This document shows positions 49,808 to 61,921 of a DNA stretch of 64,000 nucleotides, piece by piece. Each line of letters opens with the position of its first letter. Within the stretch, counting starts at the first letter, position 1. Source of the stretch: Mastigias papua (taxonomy: Eukaryota > Cnidaria > Scyphozoa > Rhizostomeae > Mastigiidae); assembly GCA_964019165.1 (NCBI GenBank), contig OZ025267.1, positions 7,463,648 to 7,527,647 of the forward strand, given 5' to 3'. The notes beneath the pieces were generated by a model, which saw only the letters and a list, made by a program, of their open reading frames with translations, was not told the origin of the DNA and did not search any database. The position numbers and the translations under genes are program-made.

Positions 49808-52274
49808 ATGGTGATTACTTTTCTCAATTTGTCATATTTACAAGATAGTCATTGATTATTTCTGCAACACTTTTTCATCAGTGACATTCTTACCAACCTC
49901 TTAAAGACTTATAGTTTGAGAGACTGATTTTATCTTTTTGGGAAAATAGTTGTCTTTCTGCTGCAAACCTTTGTGTTATTGTTTAATTTCATAACGCTTA
50001 AATTTTGTAATAATTCCTTACATTTGTTGCCTTTCTTGCCACTTACATTTGTTACTTCTTACAACTGCAATTATTACTGTTATCTGTCTGTTGCATTGCC
50101 TTCTTTACATCCAACAATTTAAAAATAGAAGGATGAAAAGAACTTCTGTCTTGGAGACAAAGTAACTATTGCAGAAACCTTATATGGGGCCCCGCACCCC
50201 TTCAACTACACCTTTTGGTGGCATAGAGCATTTCACATTTGTTTCCTTGTCTATTTGCGTGTTGCAAGTGCTACGGATGTCTTTCTCCCACTAGCCAGTT
50301 ATCAATTGTAAAAATGTCAAGGTATTTACCAGAAGGAATGTACTGCCTCATACCTACAGTAGGGTGCGAGGGTGCCCCACCCCTCAGAATAAAGTTCTGT
50401 TAGCAAGTTACCAAATTGGCCATTTCTTTAGGAAAATCATTATTTTTTTGCATTGTGGGAGCCCCAAAAAAGAAGCAATTTTAAACAGGCATTCTTTAAT
50501 CATAGGAGCCAAGCCTAGTTTTTTAGACAAAAATGTAGGTCCTACACCTTCAGAACACTTCATAGGAATGGTCTTGGGAGTGTATCATGGTTTATTTCAT
50601 TGTAGAGAAATCGCCATCTGCCTGAAAGCCAGCTTCGCTCTTAGGATTCAAGCACTACACCTTAGGATGGCATCTTCATACCAGGAAAAGCTGCGTTATC
50701 TATCTAAACTATATCGTAAGTAGCTAAATGTCATTTTCTTTTACAGACCAAAGCTCTAAAGAACTGCTTTGGAGTGCTGAATAAACAGGGGGATGCTTAT
50801 TAATTTCCAAAGCATTTCCCCCACCTCGACCTTTTTTAAGGGCCCAGCGCCTATTATTTTCAATTGGAGCAAGATTTTTCTTGCCAAGAATGTACTGGTC
50901 ACACCCTAAATATTTGTTTCTGCAAGACAACATTATTATTATTTTTCTATAAGACATAAATCAATAGCTTGGAAGTTATACCAATATTTGCTAAAACTGT
51001 ATCGTTGCAGTAGCTATTTACATTTGAATTCTCATCTACTCTATAGAGCAAAATCTCCCAGCACCCCGCTTAGTAAGATTACTTTTTGTTGAAACCCCCG
51101 TTTATTTCGAACTGATAGTTGTTGCTGGGGCCTCGAGAAACGTCAGTTCTCTGAAAATTAAGCAAATAAAAATTTCTCCCATAATTCAGTCCTTTCTCCA
51201 AATTTTCTCTTGTCTGCACTTTGAGACAGTATATTCCTTTTTGCTTTAGAGAATATTTCATCAACAAGAAATTCTAGTTGGTTTTGCAATTAACAAGGTG
51301 TACAGGTACGAATATTCCAGTTAATTTTCATGTTTATCATGGCTGTAAAAAATTGAAAGGAGCTTTCAGTGTTGAAATTCTGGGAGTTTACGAAACCTCT
51401 TGTGTTGTCAGTTATTAGGTATTTTTGAAAAGAACGAGCTTATGGTTTGCTATCGTTTGGTTTGTTGTGTATTTTGCAGTTTGCTTTGTTTTTATGTATT
51501 AGTAAATTACCCCTGAGGTTGCGAAGAAATTTAAGTTTTTTGTACCACGACATGACTACTATGATACACTGTTAACAAAAAATACCAATGGTAGGTCAAA
51601 ACCAGGACTCAACATCACAATTTAGGCGTTTAATTCACCAAGCATTGCGACCTTCAAATGTAAAATGTGATAGAATTCCTGTACAAATTACAATAATGAC
51701 GTATGTTGCAAGTTTGACTTTATGACCTTGAGAGCAGCGGCGGACAACTAGATGTTTACTGGGGGCCCGCTATCAGAGGCAGGGACCGATGCTCGAGGCA
51801 AACTTCAGCGACCACGCCCTGTAACCGTCATTATCTTTTGAAAGCATTGTGAAACAATCAACTCCCCCTCGTCCCCTTAGGTACTCGGCACTGCTTCAGA
51901 GCAATTTGCACATGTCAGCAAGTAGTAATTATAATCTACAATCGGCTTTTTGCCATTTATAATTATGCATCTTTCTTTGCCTACTTTAATTAAATCTTAT
52001 GAAATGATACAGAGCATTAGTTGTGATGGTACAGAAAAACTAGTTACAAGTAAAGGGAGGTGTATATGCAGCGTTAGGGTATATTCTTGGCCACCTCTTT
52101 CACATCCCGTTCTCAGACCCTCCCTAGCCCATAGGAGCCCTCAGTAGACATTAAATGCTTCCTCTAGTCAAATATGTACCGTTTTTGGGCCAAAGGCCTA
52201 GGCCTAGCGTAGAAATGACAATCAATAAACGTCTCTTTTTGTTTTCTCTTTTGATGCAAACCCAAAGACTGACT
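49808..52274. other. Intergenic with one isolated exon-like block
   Basis: Apart from 50606-50715, listed separately, I see no gene, RNA or clear repeat. Confidence 0.4.
50606..50715 (+). CDS. Exon-like block, unknown gene
   Basis: 110 nt between an acceptor (tttcattgtag) and a consensus donor (TATC-gtaagt). One frame is open: EIAICLKASFALRIQALHLR then MASSYQEKLRYLSKLY. The composition is protein-like and amphipathic. I recognise no family and found no adjoining exons. Confidence 0.3.
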
Positions 52275-52647
52275 CCACATTTTTTTATAAGAAGCAGGTA
52301 TATATGAAGCATGAGGCTCAAATCAGGCAAAAATTGAGAAAGAATTAAGAAACACAGGTAGGCTGAGTTTCAAAATAAACTTGAAAAGTCTGAGTTTCAA
52401 AAGTAAGCTTGAAAATTTTGCGAGAAAATTGTTAATTGAACTGGAAAAAATACAATCAACATCCGTCTCTCAATTTTTTTAACTAAAACTTTAATTTCTA
52501 TTATCATAGTTGCCTTGTTGCTATAGGAAATTTCAAGAATTTAAAGCAACAATTAAGAAACATTTAAGGTTGGATTTGACAAAATATTGAAAAACATCCA
52601 GGGCTGAAAGGAGAAAGTCTGTTTCTTATATAAAAAAGACGTGTATA
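52275..52647. mobile_element. TIR element, family C, copy 2
   Basis: The left end CACATTTTTTTATAAGAAGC and right end TATATAAAAAAGACGTGTAT are inverted. Inner blocks AATCAGGCAAAAATTGAGA and AAACATTTAAGGTTGGATTT match 7684-8037. Confidence 0.7.
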
Positions 52648-54076
52648 TCAAATCACTAAACCTAATATGTGATAATCGCAGAGTACATGACAAATGGCAA
52701 TAGAAGCTGACAGGTAGAAGTAGTACGAAATACAACACAAAATAACTAAAACATCAAACGTGATACGTTACAAATTCGATGACATATTGTAAGTGCTCTT
52801 TGCAGCTCAAGTCGGAATGACTATTTGGTGAGATTTGAATACGTCGCCACAACGAACAAATTTGCAGAGCCTGGTTCTTCTCGGTGATTTTAGGACGAAA
52901 TAGGTAGCTGAAGCTGCTCCTGTGTGAATTAGATTAAGTTTTAATATAATTTGAGGTAAAGGACAGATTCTGATCTGGTTTGATTTAGAATGATTTGCAC
53001 TAGATTTTGGTTCCATCCTATTGGGGTGTCAGCATTGATTACCAAGAAGCCGGGAGTTATTGTCTGTTTTGATATGAGCTTCACCACCAAACCTGCACTT
53101 ACTTAAATGTCTTGTGAAGCGTTGCCATTGAAATATTTATTATCTGTAACTTTTGAAGTTGACTCTCGCACTTTATAAACACGAAATAAGAACACCTGCA
53201 CAACTCTGGTTAGCTATATCCCTCTTTCTTGCAATACCAAAGGCTTTAACTGACTGATTACTGCACTGATCACAATATGTCGAAATTTCTATTTGAAGAT
53301 TAATTGAAAAAGAAATCCACTGGTGGCATAATGGAGACGCGATCTAAGAGTTTCATGACAAATGATTTATCAGAATGTTAGAGATTCATATTGACATGGT
53401 ATTCAATACCAGCTATTTAAACAGAGCATGGAGGCCAAAATTAGCAAAACAATCACAAGAATGAACTGTATTGCTCAGACAAGGGGGTCCAGACTAAGTC
53501 ATCTTTTACTCGAGATATTAGATCCCTGTATTCTCTACTAGTAACCCATGATTTTCTTCCATTGAAGATTAATCATGAAACGTTTACTCAAGACTTGGAC
53601 TTTGGAGAACGATTAAATTTCCATTAAATACGTGTCCAAATAATTGCTATCTACCTGTCAGTATGTACAGGTCGTTTCTCACATTTTTATACAAACTTTT
53701 GTTGAAGATCTTGTTGGAGTATTTCTTTCATGCTATTTGCCTTTAATTTATCTATGAAAAGCACAAGATTCATTTTATTTTGTTGTGCTAGCTCTCATGT
53801 TGAGCTGTTAGACACCAATGATCGTTACAAGTTTGATGTATAGTTTCGAGCAAAGTATTTTAATAGCATGGTCTTTTCTGAGCCATGCATGATGTATTCT
53901 ATTACTTTATGCGGCGATATACAAATTTTCTGCCCTCATTCTATGTTATTATAAAAATGTATATACTAGAGTGTAGCTGCTTAATATACAACTAACTCAC
54001 AGATTCGTCTTCGTACTATATAAATATATTGAATAGAACTTGAGAACTAATGCTAAAATTATTTTTCTTCAATGTT
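52648..54076. other. Intergenic, nothing recognised
   Basis: AT-rich; no gene or repeat that I can support. Confidence 0.45.
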
Positions 54077-54102
54077 GACGTTTCAATTAATATCGTCATC
54101 AG
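54077..54102 (-). ncRNA. Degenerate hammerhead-like motif
   Basis: Minus strand: CTGATGA (54102-54096), CGATATTAATT, then GAAACGTC (54084-54077) with the palindromic ACGT stem III and a GUC cleavage triplet. Both core strands match the consensus. Stem II closes only if the core G is drawn into pairing, and stem I is poor. Confidence 0.35.
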
Positions 54103-56238
54103 AGAGGTACCTAGAGAGATTTTGACTAAATCAGTAAAGTTTTGTTGTATGAAAACCTTTTTAAGATTATTCATTTTTACTGTATTATTACTAGGAGATT
54201 GTCACCTCAAGGTAATATCTGATCAATAAATTTGAAGAACATAGGCGATATATAATCCTTTATATTGCTATATGAAGAATCTTGTAAGTAATAACTTATT
54301 TCTTTGGAGCTGAATATGTGAGCGAGCTTGAACTCTTATGTAGTGTTGGGGGTGTTTTATTTCGCTCTTATGAGACTGATATTTTTATGCGAGGAACGTT
54401 GGAATAAAGGTATTAGCTTTCTTTCTTCTTTTAAGATTTGCACTTTGGAGTTAGGGGTTAAACGCATTCAAGGTGGTGAGACCATCGTGCTTTGAGTACC
54501 TTGCATGTATCAACGACTGCAATCACTATCTCACCTAGCTTTATGATGTTTTAAAGTAAACTAGGTACTGGCTCTTGTATAAGAAAGCACTTGGTTTAAA
54601 TCAGGCAGGTAGTGCTCGACTACTGATAAAAGATAAGACAGCTCAAGACAGGACTTCCCAGGCCTAAGAAAATTGACAAGTAGATGCGCATTTGAAGTTC
54701 CAATTTCCACGCATGCCCATTATCTCTTTTGCTCAATTTGTATAAATATCCTATGAAAATCTATGAATTCAATGTTATGTTTGTGCATTGTCTGTCTGTC
54801 TGCGTAGCACTGCTGTGGTACACAAACTCGACTATTCTCGTCAAGAAATTCTTTAAAAAGTTCAATACTGAAATCATGAAAAAGTTAAGACAGTTTCATT
54901 TCTTGACGAACATAGAACTTTCTGATAAATGCATGTATTAGGAATGGATTTAGACTTAAAGAAACTAAGGATCAACAGGACATTGACATTATTTATAGTG
55001 GATATCAGAGAATAACATCCCTGATTTCAGGGGTTATTCCAAGTAAAATTTGCAGCCCCAATTAAGCATTGAATTCTTGTGAAATTCTTTTTCTCTTGGG
55101 AGTCGCTAATGTAACGAAAATTGGGTTTTCTTTTCATATGACACCGATAGTAAAAATTACCCTGTTTTTATGTGTTTTCATGTAACGATAGGATTCATTT
55201 GATGAAGTTTCTTTCGCATTTGAATTCTTTCTTCATTTTCCTTTCAGTTTGCATCTAAAATCTCTTCCATATCCACCGATTAAATTTCCAAATCAAAATA
55301 CATTTTTAGAGCTCCAAGAAAAGGGAGCAAATCTAGCCTGAAATAACTCCAGCCTGATTTTCAAATTAATAAATTACCGTACAAATTGTAAATCTGACGC
55401 AGGTTTATGGCAAATTGTCCGTGATAAATCCAATGAGTTGCCCCCTGATTTCTTATTCGTCAGGTGCAATCGTTTGTTATCTCATTTTCCACGGCAAGCC
55501 CCGTTGTCGTATGTAAATAGTAGTTCTGAACTACACATTTCTGTGTTTGTCCTATCACTTGGTCGTCCTATAGTACCTGCTAGTTTGAGTCCTTTTTGCG
55601 GAGGAAGCCAAAGATCCTTGCTTGATTACGCGTATTCCATGCATAATCCATCGCTGTTGAGGCAATCAAAGAGCAATACAGATACGAGGTACGAGCTTTA
55701 TAATTGGCCCAACCAGTGAAGTGTGAGTTCACGTGGTGCTGCCGAGATAAATTCAGCCAAATCGTTGTGAACTCACTTTACAAGAAACACATCCGTGGTC
55801 ACTAGGAAGAAAGAGAGGAAACGGTGTTTGTCGGAAATCTTTCAGTAACTTTTGGTGTCTTTGTTGTATTTGAAGGTTCGTTCTTCCTCGTCATTTATCT
55901 TCTACTTTAGCCGTTTGGCATGATTCTAGAACAATCAAGAATTAAGCATCATTAACGCTGAACACGCCTTTTGGTTGACAGAAATTGTTGTTTTCAAGCG
56001 CTTTTCTCATCAAGGTGTGTTAATGAATTATTGATTCAGTAGATTCTGACCTACAATTCAAACGTGAGCAGCTCTTTACTTACGCACAGTTCCTGATTTG
56101 TTTTTAGTATCATTTGTTGTCCATAACAACGGCAATAAATAAACCCAGCTCACTTCTCAGTCGAGGAAGTGCCCTGAAGAACGCGAGCAGATACTTGCTG
56201 CCGAAGAAGTGAGGAGATCTCTCTTGGCGTAGATTTCC
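54103..56238. other. Intergenic, upstream of the KCTD gene
   Basis: The last few hundred bases should hold the KCTD promoter and leader. A palindromic pair, GTGAGTTCAC near 55722-55731 and GTGAACTCAC near 55769-55778, could be a regulatory site. The GC content rises toward 56.2 kb. No other gene is supported. Confidence 0.45.
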
Positions 56239-56985
56239 ATGCTGTTATCAGGAAGAAGTATGCAGTCATCGAGAAAAACTAGTAACCCTGAGCAAGGCCT
56301 ACCAGCTGTTGTCGAGCTTAACGTTGGGGGACAACTCTATACTACATCACTGACTACCCTTCTAAGAGATCCTGAATCTCTTCTAGCTGCTCTTTTTAGT
56401 GGCCGACAACGAATTCTCCGTGACTCACGTGGCCGTTTTTTCATCGATCGAGATGGAGTCTTGTTTCGCTATGTTCTGGATTATCTGAGAAACAGCCGTC
56501 TTACATTGCCCGAGAGCTTCGACGAAAAAGAGCGATTATTGGCTGAAGCTGAATATTTCCAGCTCAAGGGCCTCATCCGGTCATTGCAAAAGCTGATAGG
56601 TACCTCAAAGAAAGGGAAGGATGGAAAGAAACCAACGAGCGGTTACTTGTCTCTGTGTGTACGAGGCAGCTATGCTTTTGGCAGAGATGGCGTTGCAGAT
56701 GTAAAGTTTAGAAAACTACAGCGTATTTTGGTTTGTGGAAATGTTGCCTTGGCTAGGGAGGTTTTTGCTGAGTCTTTGAACGAGACCAGGGACCCAGACC
56801 GTGACGACGCTAGATATACAAATAGATTTTTCCTGAAGCACAGTCACTTAGAGAAAGCATTCGACCATTTGTACGAGAACGGATTTCGACTAGTCTCAAG
56901 TTGTGCTGGAGGGGCTGGCTACGACCCGGAGAGCGAAGAGACCAAATGGAATCATTTTAACGATTACATTTTTCACAGAGGCTAG
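56239..56985 (+). CDS. KCTD8/12/16-family BTB/T1 protein, intronless
   Basis: 248 residues. In vertebrates KCTD8, 12 and 16 are auxiliary GABA-B receptor subunits: the T1 domain forms oligomers that bind the receptor tail and the H1 domain handles G-beta-gamma and desensitisation. Here T1 spans about residues 23-118 (VVELNVGGQLYTTS, DSRGRFFIDRDGVLFRYVLD, EAEYFQL). A lysine-rich linker follows at about 119-136. H1 spans about 137-248 (GYLSLCVRGSYAFGRDG, RILVCGNVALAREVF, ESLNETRDPDR, RYTNRFFLK). Both domains together identify this subgroup rather than KCTDs in general. The second ATG at 56260 has a better context (A at -3) than the first, so the protein may start at residue 8. Which paralogue it corresponds to cannot be told. 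Confidence 0.93.
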   Translation: MLLSGRSMQSSRKTSNPEQGLPAVVELNVGGQLYTTSLTTLLRDPESLLAALFSGRQRILRDSRGRFFIDRDGVLFRYVLDYLRNSRLTLPESFDEKERLLAEAEYFQLKGLIRSLQKLIGTSKKGKDGKKPTSGYLSLCVRGSYAFGRDGVADVKFRKLQRILVCGNVALAREVFAESLNETRDPDRDDARYTNRFFLKHSHLEKAFDHLYENGFRLVSSCAGGAGYDPESEETKWNHFNDYIFHRG

Positions 56986-58665
56986 CTGAAAAGCCGCTTG
57001 GTCGATTTAGTAGGAATTTTGATGTGGGGACTAGAAGAAAATCCATGAGAAAAATCCCACATTAAACGTCTGGGAAGGACAGTCGGAATATAATGATATT
57101 GAGAGAAGTTCCTCTCATCTTGTTGTTATATCGCAGACATAACTGCACTTTTTACGATGTCTAATTGTCCAGCTGCTTCCCTTTCAAACTTGAATTAATT
57201 TTCTTCATTTGCTCGGGATGTAATTTGCCATCCACTTTTATCAACACTGACTCGATGTTTGTCTTAGGATCCTCAATGGAAATCCTCCGCTGTTAGATTT
57301 GAGAGAGCTTTCCAATTTCCCCTTTAGGTTTAAGGGTTAGACCCATAATTATTATTGTTATTAATGATAACTAATGTCCATTATATAGCACTTATATATT
57401 TGCTTGAAGAAGCATAAAATATTAGCAGTATCATAGAATAATGATAATATTAGAAGCAAAATCTACATAGCTGCGTTTCGCAAACTAATGGCAAATAAAT
57501 AGGAGATTTTGACAAGCATTCTTCTTTCACCTTCTTATGGCTTCATTCATTTTGTCTTGTCCATCTCTTTTATTCTTCCTATGCGAAATTTCTCCTTATT
57601 CATATTTGATGGGTAATCAGCGTTATTTGTTTATTTATTATCTATTTCAGGATATGCGACTTCCAACTATGCATTATAAGTTTCCTAATGTTAAATTCTT
57701 GCCATTTAGCAGCTATCCCCTTTATTCTAACCTCGGAGACCCTTTATTCTTACTTGTAAGCAACTAGTTTTGATCAATACTGAGGGGAGTGTGTGGCTTA
57801 GTACTATACATGAAGAAACGCCATCCTGCAATTCCTTACTTCTTTTTCTATAGCCGGCACTGGATACCAAGTGTTTAATAGATTCAGACAAGGCGACAAA
57901 AAGATAATACCCATTTAATTATTTGGTTTTGTTCACATCAGAATTTTCTGTTCTAGGTTAGGAAGAGGTCATTATTTATGGTCGGGGTGGGGACTGAAGA
58001 GAAGGTATTATGAGCCCTCAAAACACTTTACACCACCATTTGCCTAAATCAAATTTTCTTTACCCTACCGAAGGAAAACATTAAAACAAGGCTGCATTTA
58101 TGCTTAAATATGATATATGTTTTTACACTACCCCTGTGGTCAAAAATTATTCTTCTGCCCCACCTAACACAGCTTATATTTTTCAGTTACCCCACTATTT
58201 TATCTTCAGTCCCCACCCCAGTCATAAATAATGACCGCTCCCTTAGCTGTAGAAAATTTTATTTCTTACGTTGTTTGTTATGCTTCACGTTTACTTAAAA
58301 TTCCACATCATAGATGGCTTTTAGTTGAGACTTTTGTAAAGTAAGGGTAGTGGGTATTGGTTTTAAATAACTTGAGCATCATTTTTAGATTCTTCACTTT
58401 CTAGCTACGGCTAGGGAACAGGCTCTAAGTGCCCCCTTGTGGACTGTATTTATTGTTCTCCTTTCCATACATACTACAGTTTGTCCAGATTAAATGACAT
58501 TGTTTTAAATGTGTAGTACAGATGGATCTTCATCCTGATGCAAATTTTCTGTAGGAATCAATGACAAAATTTTCCCATCTACAGAATTCAATTCATGAAC
58601 ATAGCTTCTGTTTCTATTTGCAAAATGATCTCTTCTCTTTACTCAGAATTTTTGTGTCCTACTAG
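56986..58665. other. Intergenic, downstream of KCTD
   Basis: Contains a short ATT/TTA-rich block at 57345-57370 that may be a LINE or SINE tail. 57656-57761 looks faintly exon-like (acceptor atttcag, donor CTT-gtaagc) without family resemblance. Confidence 0.35.
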
Positions 58666-58762
58666 AGAGGTACAGAAGTAACAGAGAAGCCCAATATACG
58701 ATCTGTACGTTGGGGAGTGCTTGCGAGAGTAGACGCTTCTTCTAGGATGCCGCCTTCACGAG
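58666..58762 (+). CDS. Exon-like block, unknown gene
   Basis: 97 nt between acceptor tcctactag and donor GAG-gtaag. Only one frame is open: RGTEVTEKPNIRSVRWGVLA then RVDASSRMPPSR. The composition is strongly protein-like and splice signals are good. No family recognised and no partner exon found in the remaining sequence. Confidence 0.35.
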
Positions 58763-58843
58763 GTAAGATGTCCAATGCGTTTCCTAGCCAGAGAGTGGCA
58801 TAGCTGAGTTAGAAATTTTGTACATTGTTTGATGTAGTGGGCT

Positions 58844-59096
58844 CAAACTACTTACGGTTGATTATGGGTAAGGGGTAGGTTTGTTCTAAGGGTGATTTTG
58901 GAAGTGAAATTTTCATTTATGATTTAATAGCTCACATATGACCCGCCATAAATTGCTGATAGAGAGCATAATCAAACTATTTACAGTTGATTGTGGGGGG
59001 AGGGGGTCGTTCTAAGGGTGATTTTTAAAATGAAATTTTCATTTATGATATAATAGGTCACATATGACCCGCTATAAATTGTTTATAGAGAGCATG
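58844..59096. repeat. Tandem duplication, unit about 129 bp
   Basis: Two units start at 58844 (CAAACTACTTACGGTTGATT) and 58973 (CAAACTATTTACAGTTGATT). They share TTCTAAGGGTGATTTT and CACATATGACCCGC. Confidence 0.9.
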
Positions 59097-59631
59097 AATG
59101 ATTGTTAGTTGGGCTGCTAAGAACTTCTTGATTTGAGACTGTATCTGTTTCCGCATGGACAAGACATATTTTGCCGGATCGTCACACTACGCTACAATGT
59201 GTGCTAAAAGTGCTTGGAACATCCATACATTTTCTGAAATTTTGTACCTGTCGCTTTTCCGCGACAGCTATTAAAATTTTAAACCCTTTCCCCATCAAGC
59301 AATATTGACTCAAACCATGGCATTGCACACAGGCCTCACTTCTACCTGTAGGGGCACTGGCATTTGCATTAGACATTGTTTAGCTTTTGAGGGGATGTTG
59401 CAGCTACTCTATGCTGTGAATCCAAATAGGTGTTCAAAGCTGGAACGTTGTCAGTTTGTGTTGTGAGATAGTTGGATAGTTTGCTATAGAAATTTTTTAA
59501 GAAGAATTTGGAGCTGCATATTATTCAAGGAGTCACCACTAGTATTCCGAGGAACAGCCCTTGATTCATATACGCATAAACAAAATGCACTTGATGGGCA
59601 GGCACTGAAACTATGCGTGTTTTGTTGAAAA
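59097..59631. other. Intergenic, nothing recognised
   Basis: A minus-strand ATG at 59376 opens MSNANASAPT before a gtagaa donor-like site; too short to call. Confidence 0.35.
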
Positions 59632-59812
59632 AGGCCCATTTCCACTTACATTCGGATTTCGCAATTCGCACGCGAACTTATTGTTCCCAGTCCACATCCG
59701 AACGCTCGCACATCGCAAAACGTTCGCACATCGCGGAATCGTTCGCATATGGACTTGGCACAATGAGTTCGCACCCGAAATACGAAGTGCGAATATATGT
59801 GGAAATGGGCCT
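59632..59812. mobile_element. Palindromic MITE, TIR GGCCCATTTCCAC
   Basis: 181 bp. Left AGGCCCATTTCCACTTACAT and right ATATATGTGGAAATGGGCCT are inverted repeats that continue inward imperfectly. The interior is dense in TTCGCAC/GTGCGAA words. Open frames on both strands arise from the palindrome. No coding capacity. Confidence 0.75.
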
Positions 59813-60755
59813 CAGAGCAATGAAATTTTAGGGCATAGTTGCCAGAGTTTGTCCTCAGAGCCTCCCCGTATATTCCCTTGGTTTGGTTGCCCTCCAATAA
59901 TCAACTAAGTGTCCGCCACTATTCATACATCTTTGTAGCAGTATTACTGATCTTCAATTAAATACACAAATAGACATTTTCAAGTGAAAACACCATGATA
60001 GAATCTCCCGTTGACTCATTAAAGATGGCATGCTTATTTACAAGCTACCGAACGGAACAACAGTCATGGAGATATGATTAGTGATAATTTTCTTACCAAT
60101 ACCTTACTCTACTCCAACAATTATAGAATCTCAGTAAGCTCGCAAAGTTTTTCCTACCAAAGGATCTACCTGCTAACATTACATGACCTATTAAAACTAT
60201 TAGAAGGCTTTTAGAATTATTAATTAGTTATTTTGTCAGAAAAATGGGGCTCGAGAACGCAAATCGGTTGCTGAATTGAGAAATATAACAGCGTATTTAT
60301 TATATTCTTGATCTACTGATATCCTCTGTCAGAAGGATATCCTATAATTGCATTTGCCCTTTCAACTACACTAGTTTGCAGCGCAAGCTTTAGGCCAAGA
60401 CCATTCATTAGTTGTTCACTCGTGCCACAATTCAAAGCCAAGAACTTAAACTGTACCACAATCTTACAGTGGTTAGTAACCTGTTGTCAACACGACTTCA
60501 TTCTAAAACATTGGTAATTTTGTCGCTCTTCTGGTTCACAACATTGAACACTCAAAAGTGCCAAATGACTAGCAAGGAAGCAGCGCTCTACTGGGCCACT
60601 TGTATATGGCGTCCGGAGGGGGGGGGGGGGATCGCCATTTGACTACGCGTACGTTGGACTGATAACATGTTCTTCATTCATTGAAGTCTTGCAGCTTTGT
60701 GTGTTAGAAGAGATTGATGGTGAAGACTCCCTGCATTACATCTAACATGAGCATC
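59813..60755. other. Intergenic, nothing recognised
   Basis: Contains an 8-bp hairpin GATATCCT/AGGATATC near 60318-60341 and a G11 run near 60617-60627. No gene supported. Confidence 0.4.
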
Positions 60756-61735
60756 AATGAAGATATGCAGCTTTGCACATAAGAAGAGGATTGAAATGAA
60801 GATTCATGGCTTTGCATATAAGAAGAGAGTCAAAATTAAGGTTCATAGCTTTACATGTAAGAAGGGGTTGAATGTAAAGATTTGCAGCTTTGCAGGTAAG
60901 AAGAGAATGGAAATGAAATTCCATCGCTTTGCACTCAAGAAAGAATTGAATTTAATGATTTGCATCTTTGTTCATTGCCTTGCATGTAGGAAGGGATTGA
61001 ACGTAAAGATTTGAAGTTTTGCATGTAAGAAGAGAATTGAAATGAAGATTCATGGCTTTGCATTCAAGAAAGGATTACATTTAGTGATTTGCATCTTTGC
61101 ATCCAAGAAGAGGGTTGAAATGAAGATGATTCATGGCTTTCAATGTAAGAAGGGATTTAATGTTAAGATTTGAAGTTTTGCATATAAGAAGAGAATTGAA
61201 ATGAAGATTCATGGCTTTCAATGTAAGAAGGGATTGAATGTTAAGATTTGAAGTTTTGCATGTAAGAAGAGAATTGAAATGAAGATTGGCTTTCAATGTA
61301 AGAAGGGATTGAATGTTAAGATTTACAGCTTTGCATGTAAGAAGAGAATTGAAATGAAGATTCATGGCTTTGCATTCAAGAAAGGATTACATTTAGTGAT
61401 TTGCATCTTTGCATCCAAGAAGAGGGTTGAAATGAAGATGATTCATGGCTTTCAATGTAAGGAGGGATTGAATGTTAAGACTTGCAGCTTTTCATGTAAG
61501 AAGAGAATGAAATGAGTCATGGCTTTACATTCAAGAAAGGATTGAATTTAGTGACTTCCATCTTTGTACCCAAGAAGAGCATTGAAGTGAAGGTTCATTG
61601 CTTTGCATGTAAGAAGGGATTGAGCGTAAAGATCTGAAGTTTTGTATGTAAGACAGGATTGAATATAAAGCTTGCAGCTTTGCAGGTAAGAACAGAATTG
61701 AAATGAGATTTATGGCTTTGCATGTACGAAGGGAT
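60756..61735. repeat. 39-bp minisatellite, about 25 units
   Basis: The unit alternates between two types, GGCTTTGCATGTAAGAAG plus GGATTGAATGTTAAGATT and CAGCTTTGCATGTAAG plus AAGAGAATTGAAATGAAG, so the higher-order period is about 78 bp. Thirteen-residue peptide repeats (KIHGFACKKRVEM type) are open over 60757-61014 and 61279-61515 on the plus strand and 61081-61365 on the minus strand, broken by TGA codons and frame slips. Best read as a satellite, not a gene. Confidence 0.9.
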
Positions 61736-61921
61736 TAAAGTATAACTCTAATTACGACAAATCCAGATGCCCTTCCCTACATGCAATCTTCAATTTGAGA
61801 TAAATATCACTAGTATAACCCAGAAAATTTGTTATGTGACTTGATGTGTTTCAGACACGATGAAAATATAAACACAGAAGAGTGTGAATGACATCTATAT
61901 GTCATTGAGTAGAGAAAGTAT

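Noticed and set aside
59613..59908. Overlapping 72-83-codon frames on both strands
   Set aside because: Produced by the palindromic MITE at 59632-59812.
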